DNA of 64,000 nt, from positions 62,001 to 126,000 of the forward strand of contig NZ_WQBE01000007.1 in the NCBI RefSeq assembly GCF_013032005.1, in the 5' to 3' direction. Under the pieces are notes generated by a model. That model saw nothing but the letters and a program-made list of their open reading frames with translations, was not told where the DNA came from and did no database searches. How positions within the stretch are numbered: position 1 is the stretch's first letter; each line of letters opens with the position of its first letter. The DNA comes from Ruegeria atlantica. GTDB taxonomy: Bacteria > Pseudomonadota > Alphaproteobacteria > Rhodobacterales > Rhodobacteraceae. Positions 36,591-44,296 of the stretch are shown in pieces. Made by a program: the position numbers and the translations under genes.

Positions 36591-36605
36591 ATTGATTTTA
36601 TCAAT
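36591..36605. promoter_or_regulatory. LysR-type palindrome between the HD oxygenase and LysR genes
   Basis: ATTGAT-TTT-ATCAAT, a perfect palindrome that includes a T-N11-A LysR box, 23 bp before the LysR start and 65 bp from the HD oxygenase start. Likely operator for both divergent genes. Confidence 0.55.
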
Positions 36606-36627
36606 CTGATGAAAAAATAGTATCGCC

Positions 36628-37452
36628 ATGCAATTCAAAGCAATCGAGACCTTTCTATGCGTGGCCGAGACCAGGGGCTTCCATGCCGCCGCGCGCAAAC
36701 TGAACGTGACACAAACCGCCGTCAGCGCCCGTATCCGGCTGATCGAAGAAGAAACCGGCAAGGCGTTGTTCACCCGCGGTGCAGGCGGCACCAGCCTGAC
36801 TGAATTCGGGCAACAGTTCCGACCATATGCCGAACAGATGCTGTCGCTTTGGTCATTTGCATCGCGCGAGCTGCCAGCCCAAACGCAGAACCGGATCGCG
36901 CTGCGTCTTGGTGCGCAACTGAGCATCTGGGACCCGCTGCTAGTCGATCTGGCCGTTCAGTTCGAACAGCGCCTCGGGCAACTTTTGCTGACGTTGAACT
37001 ATGACCACGATCTGAACATGGTCGACGCGGTCGCCACCCATGTTCTGGACGCCGCATTGACCCACGAAACACCCAACGATCCGCGCGTGCAATCGCACGA
37101 GTTAAACCCCGAACGCCTGTTGCTTGTCAAAACTCCGGAAACGGACGATCCAGTTTTCGTCAATCTGGAACTGGGAGAGGTCTATCAGGACCACGTCCGT
37201 TCGGCTGTGCGGCAGGCCACGGGGCAGACGGTGTTTCTGGGCAATTGCCTGATGGCCCTGCGTTATGTCCTGCGGCGGGGCGGAACCGGGTATTTCCCGG
37301 AATACGTCATCCGAGATCATCTGTCTGCGGGTCAACTGACCCCTGTGGCCGGGGCCATTGACCTGCTGCTGCCGCTGCATCTGGTGACCCGCCGTGACAG
37401 CACAACCAGCGACGATGTCCTGACCTGCCTGACCGAGCTGCGCGCAGCCTAG
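36628..37452 (+). CDS. LysR-family transcriptional regulator
   Basis: 274 aa, short for a LysR. Clear N-terminal helix-turn-helix (ETRGFHAAARKLNVTQTAVSARIRLIEEETGKALFTR) and a compact effector domain. Divergent from the HD oxygenase gene, which is its probable target through the palindrome at 36591-36605. It overlaps the convergent LptF-like gene by 4 bp at its end. Confidence 0.88.
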   Translation: MQFKAIETFLCVAETRGFHAAARKLNVTQTAVSARIRLIEEETGKALFTRGAGGTSLTEFGQQFRPYAEQMLSLWSFASRELPAQTQNRIALRLGAQLSIWDPLLVDLAVQFEQRLGQLLLTLNYDHDLNMVDAVATHVLDAALTHETPNDPRVQSHELNPERLLLVKTPETDDPVFVNLELGEVYQDHVRSAVRQATGQTVFLGNCLMALRYVLRRGGTGYFPEYVIRDHLSAGQLTPVAGAIDLLLPLHLVTRRDSTTSDDVLTCLTELRAA

Positions 37453-38588
37453 GCCTGAGAGATCGCGCTCGAGGCATCTCTGTGGCGCCTGCGCAGCAAC
37501 GGCCGCCCGGCAACCAGCAAGAACAGACAGGCGACCGCGATGCCGATGACCGCCGGCAGATACAACAGTATCCACAATTTCGGTTCTTCGATTACAACGG
37601 GTGAAACAAAGCCCCGCACGCCTTCCAGCACGACCAGAATCGAAAACGCTCCCAGAATCTGCGGCCACAGACCAAATCGCGAAAAGCTACCCAACATCAA
37701 CGTGGCATACCCGGCCATTGCCACGGCGATACAAATGGCAATCCACGAAAACCGCTGATGCAATTCGTCAACCAATTCCCCGACGGGAAAGCCTTCGGCC
37801 GTACTGATGGCAGCGCGGTCTCGCAAAAGTTCAATGGTGGGGATGGCTTCGAGACTGCGCTCGGCCATGACATTCGAATTCGTCAGTGCGGAAATGTCAT
37901 ATGAGGCGTCCTCGAACAGCGTCGAGGACAAGGTTCTGCCCTCCTGATCCAAACGCAACGCGATCCCGTCCAACATCACCAAGTGGATCCCAGATTCATT
38001 GTTGACCAGATACGCTGTCTTCGAGGAATAACTGACCGGGTTCAGCGCATCTCGCCGATCTGATACGAAAACCTCGGACAGCGTGCCGTCCAGATCAATC
38101 TTGCCGATATAGACTGTGACGCCATGCGCCGGGTGCAGGAATTCGCCCTCGTTCAGCAATTGCGCGGTGACGTCCCCTGCAACCTCGGCCTGGCGCTGCT
38201 CAAGCTGTTCGACCGATGCGGGGCGCAAAAAGACGCTGATGACTGCCATCATCAGCCCGGCCACCAACCCAAACAGGAATACCGCACGGGCCAGCCGCCA
38301 TGGGCTTGAACCGGTGGCCAGCATCACCGTCATCTCGCTTTCGCGGCTCAGCCGGTTGGTGGCATAAACAGCGGCGGCAAACACCGCCATCGGCATCACC
38401 GTGCGGATCAGCGTTGGCAATGTCAGCGCCGAGAATTCCAAAAACACCATGGCCGATTGGCCACCGCTGATGACTCGGTCAAACAGGCTAACCGATCGGG
38501 TGATCCAGAACACACCGACCAGAACCAAGGTGAAAAAGCCGAACAGAATCAGCAATTGCCGCAGGAAATATCCATCAAAGCGCGACAT
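37449..38588 (-). CDS. LptF/LptG-family permease (YjgP/YjgQ)
   Basis: 379 aa inner-membrane protein with the LptF/LptG layout: three N-terminal transmembrane segments (about 10-120, including the coupling-helix region SRESEMTVMLATGSSPWRLARA), a periplasmic beta domain (about 130-270), then three C-terminal helices (about 280-365). LptF and LptG carry lipopolysaccharide from the inner membrane to the Lpt bridge. They are usually encoded side by side; here only one is present, with no partner in the window, so this may be an extra paralogue or a separated member. Confidence 0.82.
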   Translation of the reverse strand: MSRFDGYFLRQLLILFGFFTLVLVGVFWITRSVSLFDRVISGGQSAMVFLEFSALTLPTLIRTVMPMAVFAAAVYATNRLSRESEMTVMLATGSSPWRLARAVFLFGLVAGLMMAVISVFLRPASVEQLEQRQAEVAGDVTAQLLNEGEFLHPAHGVTVYIGKIDLDGTLSEVFVSDRRDALNPVSYSSKTAYLVNNESGIHLVMLDGIALRLDQEGRTLSSTLFEDASYDISALTNSNVMAERSLEAIPTIELLRDRAAISTAEGFPVGELVDELHQRFSWIAICIAVAMAGYATLMLGSFSRFGLWPQILGAFSILVVLEGVRGFVSPVVIEEPKLWILLYLPAVIGIAVACLFLLVAGRPLLRRRHRDASSAISQA

Positions 38589-38887
38589 GGGTCCTCTTAC
38601 GTGTGTTCGTGGTGGTCGGACATTATGTCATTCCGTCGCTGTAGGAAACCGGGATTGGCCAATTGTCACCACCACGAAAAGCGCGGCAATGGCCTGGCTT
38701 GCTGAACCCAAGACTGTGGCGTGGCCGTTTCAAGCGGACTATGCCTCTGGAAACTCTAATATTCGGATCAAGGTGTGTCCTCCTTACCCGCCCATCCCGC
38801 TGTATCTCGGCGCTGTGTATCTACCTCTTCGAATTCCTGATAAACAAAAAAAACAAAACAAAAAAACATCCTTGAGCAGACGAGCAG
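38589..38887. promoter_or_regulatory. 299-bp region between the LptF-like gene and the ClpP-like gene
   Basis: Divergent promoter region. It ends in an A-rich stretch (about 38843-38870). I see no palindrome, RNA gene or credible reading frame with a ribosome-binding site. Confidence 0.4.
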
Positions 38888-39322
38888 ATGAGAGGTCTAA
38901 CCGCAGCGTTGGCAGTGCTCTTGACTATGAGCACGCCATTGGCATCGAAAGAAATACAGGTTGGCAATGATCCAGGCGGGCGGGTTCTGGACCGCAAGGT
39001 TCAGATCGAAATCGCCAACAGGACCAACGCGCGCATACACATTGTCGGGGACTACTGTAATTCCAGCTGCACCATGCTGTTGGGGGCAGACGATGTGTGT
39101 GTATCCTCCGAAACGCTTTTCGGGTTTCACGGCCCGTACCGCGTAAACCGGACAAAGATGACCGAAAAGGAATTCGACCAGAAAAGCACTTCGCTTGCCA
39201 CGTACTACCCGCGCCCGATAAGAAACTGGTTCATGTCCAAGGCAAGGTTTGTGGGCCCGGATGAGTTTCTGTATGTGTCCGGTGAATATCTTATAAGCAT
39301 CGGCGTGCAAGAGTGCGCGTAA
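38888..39322 (+). CDS. Small exported protein with ClpP/crotonase-like core
   Basis: 144 aa with a signal peptide (MRGLTAALAVLLTMSTPLA). The mature part reads like a reduced ClpP-type serine peptidase core: GGRVLDR, then RIHIVGDYCNSSCTMLLGADDVCV with a Ser in the nucleophile-like position between two Cys, then FGFHGPYR with a His. The two Cys pairs (CNSSC and the later VCV, ECA) may form disulfides. Similar small proteins occur in Rhodobacteraceae as I recall. Activity is unproven. It is followed by tRNA-Trp on the other strand. Confidence 0.65.
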   Translation: MRGLTAALAVLLTMSTPLASKEIQVGNDPGGRVLDRKVQIEIANRTNARIHIVGDYCNSSCTMLLGADDVCVSSETLFGFHGPYRVNRTKMTEKEFDQKSTSLATYYPRPIRNWFMSKARFVGPDEFLYVSGEYLISIGVQECA

Positions 39323-39410
39323 GACTTCTCTAGGCTGTCACTTCTCACAACAACCCATATGCAAGTCGCACGACTCTTGCGCATTCATTGAAACAGCGAT
39401 TTGAGTGGAA

Positions 39411-39486
39411 TGGCAGGGGCAGCAGGGTTCGAACCCGCGACCTACGGTTTTGGAGACCGTCGCTCTACCAACTGAGCTATACCCCT
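39411..39486 (-). tRNA. tRNA-Trp (anticodon CCA)
   Basis: Read on the minus strand it gives a complete 76-nt cloverleaf: 7-bp acceptor stem (AGGGGTA with TGCCCCT), D arm with GCTCAGTTGGTAGAGC, anticodon stem ACGGT/ACCGT around loop CTCCAAA (anticodon CCA), T arm GCGGG-TTCGAAC-CCTGC, discriminator G and an encoded CCA end. Confidence 0.97.
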
Positions 39487-39629
39487 AAGGTGCGCCTCAG
39501 ATATGCCAGCCGCGCGACGGACTCAAGAGGCTTTTTCAGATTCCGCGCGACAATTGCATTCGACAAACAAGTTGCGTGCGGCGTTGAGTTCTATAAGACA
39601 CGGTTTGGTCAGTACGAGGGACCCCATCC

Positions 39630-40337
39630 GTGAGTATCCGCAAAAAGATCGCCGACAGCGAAGCCGTTCTGAACTGGGCTGCGCGCCGCATCGCAAGCTA
39701 TATCCGGATGGTCAATCGCAACACCACATGGCAACGCATCGGGTACGACGAACTGGACCAGTTGGTCGAACAGGGTGAGCCGGTGATCGTGGTGCTGTGG
39801 CACCAAAGGCTGGCGCAATCCCCCTATTTCTTTCCTTTGGAAAAAGGGCCGATCTGTTCGATCACCTCATCCGCAAGAGCGGGTAGTATGGTGGGCCGAG
39901 TGCAGAAACTGTTCGGCATGGATACCATCGCCATGACCAGCAAAAACGCAAATAATATTGCGATATCGCGCCAAGTGATCGGCAAGATTAAGCAGGGCAT
40001 TTCCATAGGCATCGCCGCGGACGGTCCGCGCGGTCCCGAACGGGTACTGTCCACTGTGCCTCTGGTCTGGGCGCGCACCTCGGGCAAGCGGGTGTTCGGC
40101 ATCACCTTTTCGGCAGAACATGGCCGCGAGGCGGGGACATGGGATCGCCTTTTGATGCCGCGCCCCTGGCGGAATAAGGGTGTCTTTCTGTGCCGGGAAT
40201 GGACTGAAACCGTGCCGCGCAAAGCGTCCGAAGAACAGATCGAAACCCTGCGCCAAAGCCTTGAGCAGCACATGAACGACATCACCGCCGAAGCCGACCG
40301 CATGGTCGGGCGCGAACCGTGGTCGCCTAAGGGTTAA
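39630..40337 (+). CDS. DUF374-type lysophospholipid acyltransferase-like protein
   Basis: 235 aa. Begins at a GTG with AGGG upstream. It has the acyltransferase features of the DUF374 group: LWHQRL (the HX4D-like region with His), SSARAGSMVGRV, and AADGPRGPERVL. These proteins resemble LpxL/PlsC enzymes and are thought to transfer acyl chains to lipid A or a lysolipid at the inner membrane. No N-terminal membrane helix is obvious. It is convergent with the MoaD-like gene (4-bp overlap). Confidence 0.82.
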   Translation: MSIRKKIADSEAVLNWAARRIASYIRMVNRNTTWQRIGYDELDQLVEQGEPVIVVLWHQRLAQSPYFFPLEKGPICSITSSARAGSMVGRVQKLFGMDTIAMTSKNANNIAISRQVIGKIKQGISIGIAADGPRGPERVLSTVPLVWARTSGKRVFGITFSAEHGREAGTWDRLLMPRPWRNKGVFLCREWTETVPRKASEEQIETLRQSLEQHMNDITAEADRMVGREPWSPKG

Positions 40338-40579
40338 CCGCCCCTCAGCCGTTGCATCAGATAGATTTCGCTGCCTTCGGGGATCGGTTCGGTTAACCCG
40401 CTGGCGATGACCCGCCCGTCGATGGCGATGGACACCCCCGCATCAATCGGGGCCTGCAATTGCGGATGGATCTTCACCAGTTCTCGCAGCAACTCGCCTG
40501 TGGTCTTGGCCTCAACCTCCACCACCTGCTGGCCCCCGGTCAGTGACCGGAGGCTGGACCAGAGGTGAACCTCAACCAT
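40334..40579 (-). CDS. MoaD/ThiS-like sulfur carrier protein
   Basis: 81-aa ubiquitin-fold protein that ends in Gly-Gly (LMQRLRGG), the tail adenylated and thiocarboxylated in MoaD and ThiS. Its start overlaps the molybdenum hydroxylase large subunit by 8 bp, so it belongs to that operon. A dedicated MoaD-like protein beside a molybdenum hydroxylase suggests supply of sulfur to its molybdopterin; it could also act in another sulfur transfer. This is inferred from position. Confidence 0.8.
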   Translation of the reverse strand: MVEVHLWSSLRSLTGGQQVVEVEAKTTGELLRELVKIHPQLQAPIDAGVSIAIDGRVIASGLTEPIPEGSEIYLMQRLRGG

Positions 40580-42827
40580 TGTCCTTAAGCGCCGCCAGAA
40601 TGCGGGGCGGTGACATCGGTAGTTGCTTCATCCGAACGCCCGCCGCATGCGACACCGCATTTGCGATGGCGGCCAAAGGTGGCACGATGCCCGTCTCACC
40701 CACACCACGCACGCCAAACGGATGGCCGGGGTTGGGCACTTCGACAATCACCGTGTCGATCATCGGCAAGTCGCTGGCGACAGGGATACGGTAATCCAGG
40801 AAGATCGAGTTCTGCAGGCGGCCATCCTCGCCATAGATATATTCCTCGTTCAGTGCCCAGCCGATGCCTTGCGCGGCACCGCCCTGATACTGGCCTTCCA
40901 CATAGGTAGGATGGATCGCCTTACCGGCGTCCTGAATGACCGTATAGCGGGTAATCGCAGTCTTGCCTGTTTCCGGATCGACCTCAGCATCAACGATATG
41001 GGTGCCAAAGGATACGCCTGCGCCTTCTGGCGTGGCCTCGAAATGGCCCGAGATAGGCCCGCCGGTTTGACCCATGTGGGCGGTGATATCGGCCAGTGGG
41101 CGCGGGTCGAAATCACCCGCGTTTGGACCCGAAGGTACAGCGCAGCCGTTTTCCCATTTCACCGCATCCGCCGGAATTCCCCAGCTGGCGGCAGCGCGTT
41201 CGCACAGCTTTTCAACCGCGTGTTTTGCTGCCTTGATGGTTGCCAAGCCGCTTGCATAGGTCACGCGCGAACCATGCGAAACGTCGTTATACCCCAGCGT
41301 CGCAGTATCGGCGACGGTCACACGGATATTCTCATACGGAATGCCCAGAACCTCGGCCGCCATCAGCGCCATTGACGCGCGTGAGCCGCCGATATCGGGC
41401 GTGCCCACCATCAACTGTGCCGAGCCATCCTCGGACAGCGCCAGCGAAACCGACGTTTCACCCCCGTGGTTGAACCAGAACCCGCAGGAAATCCCACGAC
41501 CCTGCCCCGGCTTCAGCGGGGCTGAGTAATGCGGGTGGGCCTTCGCGGCCTCAAGCGTTTCCACCAAACCGATCCGCTCATACGTCGGGCCATAGCTGGC
41601 TTTGGTGCCTTCATGGGCGGCGTTTTTTAGACGAACTTCGATCGGATCGAGGCCCAGCTTCTTACACAGCTCGTCAATAACGGATTCAACCGCAAAAGCC
41701 CCCATCGGTGCACCCGGCGCGCGGTAAGCGGCCTGTTTCGGGCGGTTGGCCATCACGTCATACCCAATCTGGCTGACATTGGTCAGGTTATAGGGTGCAA
41801 AGGCACACATGGCGGTCATGTCACCCGGGGCGCCCGGAAACGCCCCGCCCTGCAGGCGGAACACGCCTTGGGCTGCCGAGATGGTGCCATCCTTCTTCAT
41901 CCCGATCTTGATATCCATCGACGCCGAGGATGTCGGGCCAGTGGCCCGGAACACCTCGGACCGGGTCATCACCAGCTTAACCGGGCGGTTCGCCTTGCGG
42001 CTCAGTGCCAGCGCGACAGGTTCGATGAAGACTGTGGTTTTACCGCCAAAACCACCACCAATCTCGGACGCAGTCACGCGCAGTTGCGAGGTTTCGATAC
42101 CCAATAGCGCGGCACAGGTCTTTTGTGCGATCCAGTGGCCTTGAGTGGTACACCACAGCTCACCCTTACCGTCGTTGCCCAACATGCCCAAACAGGCATG
42201 CGGCTCGATGTACCCCTGATGGGTTGCCTCGGTGACAAAGCTGTCTTCGATAATCAAGTCAGCTTCGGCAAAGCCAGCTTCTACATCGCCGTGCCCGCTT
42301 TCGTGGTACCGCACGACGTTTGGGTGCATCCCCTCGGGTACGGAATAATCCGCAGCACCTTCGCGTAAGACCGGCGCATCCGGCTCCATCGCTTTGTCTA
42401 CGTCGGTGACGTGCGGCAGCACCTCGTATTCAACCTCGATCAGCTTGAGCGCATCGCGCGCCGCCAAGGCCGAGGTCGCCGCCACAGCCGCGACTGCGTG
42501 CCCGTCATAGAGCGCCTTTTCACCCGCCATGACATTTTCCAGAACATTCCAGAATTCACCCTCAAGGCCGGGTTTGAACGGCACTTCGGCAAAATCCGCG
42601 CGGGTAACGACGGCTTTGACATCCTTGTGCGCTTCGGCCTGCGAGGTGTCGATCTTCACAATCCGTGCGTGGGCGTGGGGCGAACGCAGGATCGCGCCGT
42701 GCAGCATGCCTGGCGCAGAAACATCCGCCCCGAACTTGGCGCGACCAGTGACCTTGTCCAAACCATCGGGCCGATCCGGGCGCGTGCCGACGAAGGTGAA
42801 TTGCGTTTTACGATCGTCGAGTGCCAT
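40572..42827 (-). CDS. Molybdenum hydroxylase large subunit (xanthine dehydrogenase family)
   Basis: 751 aa, molybdopterin-cytosine-dinucleotide type catalytic subunit. Motifs: GGGFGGKTTVF, AYRAPGAPMGAFAVES and the catalytic Glu in RGVGETGIVPP. The AYRAPGAP loop is neither the AYRCSFR of form I CO dehydrogenase nor the AFRGFGGPQ of purine-specific enzymes, so the substrate is probably an aldehyde, N-heterocycle or aromatic. It forms a three-subunit enzyme with the next two genes. The start overlaps the 2Fe-2S subunit stop by 1 bp. Confidence 0.88.
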   Translation of the reverse strand: MALDDRKTQFTFVGTRPDRPDGLDKVTGRAKFGADVSAPGMLHGAILRSPHAHARIVKIDTSQAEAHKDVKAVVTRADFAEVPFKPGLEGEFWNVLENVMAGEKALYDGHAVAAVAATSALAARDALKLIEVEYEVLPHVTDVDKAMEPDAPVLREGAADYSVPEGMHPNVVRYHESGHGDVEAGFAEADLIIEDSFVTEATHQGYIEPHACLGMLGNDGKGELWCTTQGHWIAQKTCAALLGIETSQLRVTASEIGGGFGGKTTVFIEPVALALSRKANRPVKLVMTRSEVFRATGPTSSASMDIKIGMKKDGTISAAQGVFRLQGGAFPGAPGDMTAMCAFAPYNLTNVSQIGYDVMANRPKQAAYRAPGAPMGAFAVESVIDELCKKLGLDPIEVRLKNAAHEGTKASYGPTYERIGLVETLEAAKAHPHYSAPLKPGQGRGISCGFWFNHGGETSVSLALSEDGSAQLMVGTPDIGGSRASMALMAAEVLGIPYENIRVTVADTATLGYNDVSHGSRVTYASGLATIKAAKHAVEKLCERAAASWGIPADAVKWENGCAVPSGPNAGDFDPRPLADITAHMGQTGGPISGHFEATPEGAGVSFGTHIVDAEVDPETGKTAITRYTVIQDAGKAIHPTYVEGQYQGGAAQGIGWALNEEYIYGEDGRLQNSIFLDYRIPVASDLPMIDTVIVEVPNPGHPFGVRGVGETGIVPPLAAIANAVSHAAGVRMKQLPMSPPRILAALKDNG

Positions 42828-43306
42828 TATGAAGCCTCCCGCAGTTCTTCGGCCGTTTCCATCACGGCGCGAATTATCTTGTCATACCCAGTGCAGCGGC
42901 ACAGGTTGCCTGCCAGCCAGTACCGGGCCTCTTCCTCGGTCGGGTTGGGGTTCTTCTCCAGCAGCGATTTGGCCGCGACCAAAATGCCCGGCGTGCAGAT
43001 ACCGCATTGCAGGGCGGCATGCTCGATGAACTTTTTCTGCAGCGGATGCAGAACGTCACCCTCCGCGATGCCTTCGACGGTTTCGATCTGCTTGCCATCG
43101 GCCTCGACCCCTAACATCAGGCAGGAACAGACCAAACGGCCATCAACCGTGACCGAGCATGCGCCGCAATCGCCGGTGCCGCAGCCCTCTTTCGCACCAG
43201 TCAGGTTCAGCTTGTCGCGCAGACAATCCAGCAGGGTTTCGCGCGGATCGCAAAGGTAATCGACCGCGTCACCATTCACGGTGGTGGATACGTGGAACTT
43301 GCTCAT
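42827..43306 (-). CDS. Molybdenum hydroxylase small subunit (2 x [2Fe-2S])
   Basis: 159 aa electron-transfer subunit. Eight conserved Cys in two sets: the plant-type cluster (CGTGDCGAC with a later Cys in SCLML) and the helical cluster (CGICTPG and CRCTGYD). It passes electrons from the molybdenum site to the FAD subunit. Overlaps the FAD subunit stop by 4 bp (ATGA). Confidence 0.93.
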   Translation of the reverse strand: MSKFHVSTTVNGDAVDYLCDPRETLLDCLRDKLNLTGAKEGCGTGDCGACSVTVDGRLVCSCLMLGVEADGKQIETVEGIAEGDVLHPLQKKFIEHAALQCGICTPGILVAAKSLLEKNPNPTEEEARYWLAGNLCRCTGYDKIIRAVMETAEELREAS

Positions 43307-44169
43307 GCTTCCTCTCCCTTGGCGCGGGCATAGGCGATTTTCGCGGCGCGCTTGGCCAGAACGCCGGCGACCTCGGTACGGAATTCGATAGTGCCGCGTT
43401 TGTCGTCAATCGGGTTGCAGGCGGCGGATGCCGCAGCGGCCAGTGCGTCCAATGAAACGTCGTCCAGCGCGCTGCCGATGATGGCCTTGGCACAGTCCTC
43501 AACCAGCAGCACGGTCGGCGCGACAGCGCCCAATGATACGCGCGCCTCGGTGACGGTATCCCCGTCCAGACGCAGGCTGACGCCAACGCCAACCACGGCA
43601 ATGTCCATCTCAGTTCGCGGGATAAAGCGCAGGTATGCGTCGCCGCCATTGTCGCCTCGTGCGGGGATGTGGACGGCCGAGATCAACTCGCCCTTGGCCA
43701 GCGACGTTCTACCGGGTCCGGTTGGGATGTCTTCGACCGCTACCTCACGGTCGCCATCCGGGCCGGTCACCGTGACCGTGACACCCGCCGCAACCATGGC
43801 AGGCACCGAATCCGCTGCCGGAGAGCCGTTGCACAGGTTGCCGGTCAGCGTCGCGCGCCCCTGAACCTGGGTCGAGCCGATCAGATCCATCGCCTCGACC
43901 ACACCGGGCCAGTCGCGACCCAGTTCCAGATGTTCGCTCATATCGGCTCCAGTGGCAGCGACGCCCAGCGTCCAACTGCCGTCGGCGTTGCTGTTGATAT
44001 CGCGCACGCCGTCGATCTTCTTTATGTCGATCAGCGTATCGGGCGTCACAAGTTCTGATCGCAGTTGCACCAGAACATCGGTGCCGCCTGCCAGAAACCG
44101 TGTGATGCCCGTCGCATTTGCGGCCAGTGCCGAAGCTTCGGCAAAGCTGGCGGGGCTGTGATAATCCAT
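43303..44169 (-). CDS. Molybdenum hydroxylase medium subunit (FAD)
   Basis: 288 aa, CoxM/KdhA-like FAD-binding subunit. It has FLAGGTDVLVQLRSE near the N terminus and RATLTGNLCNGSPAADSVPA, both FAD-binding segments of the family. First gene of the M-S-L-MoaD run. GAGG lies seven bases before the ATG. It starts 127 bp after the stop of the dehalogenase fusion on the same strand, so cotranscription is possible. Confidence 0.9.
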   Translation of the reverse strand: MDYHSPASFAEASALAANATGITRFLAGGTDVLVQLRSELVTPDTLIDIKKIDGVRDINSNADGSWTLGVAATGADMSEHLELGRDWPGVVEAMDLIGSTQVQGRATLTGNLCNGSPAADSVPAMVAAGVTVTVTGPDGDREVAVEDIPTGPGRTSLAKGELISAVHIPARGDNGGDAYLRFIPRTEMDIAVVGVGVSLRLDGDTVTEARVSLGAVAPTVLLVEDCAKAIIGSALDDVSLDALAAAASAACNPIDDKRGTIEFRTEVAGVLAKRAAKIAYARAKGEEA

Positions 44170-44296
44170 GAAATACCTCGCACCTGTTGATCAGGATTCA
44201 CTGGGTTCAGAGGGGACGTTAGTGCAGCAGCATGGCCGCGTCCATGGCAGGAGCGACCAAATTTCATGTTACCCGATGTCGTTTCCAGACCTGAGG

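Noticed and set aside
38401-38970. 189-codon plus-strand frame across the LptF-like start
   Set aside because: Overlaps two supported genes on different frames and reads as low-complexity shadow.
40572-44169. Form I or form II CO dehydrogenase
   Set aside because: The subunit set fits the family, but the large-subunit loop is AYRAPGAP, not the CO dehydrogenase active-site loop, so I left the substrate open.
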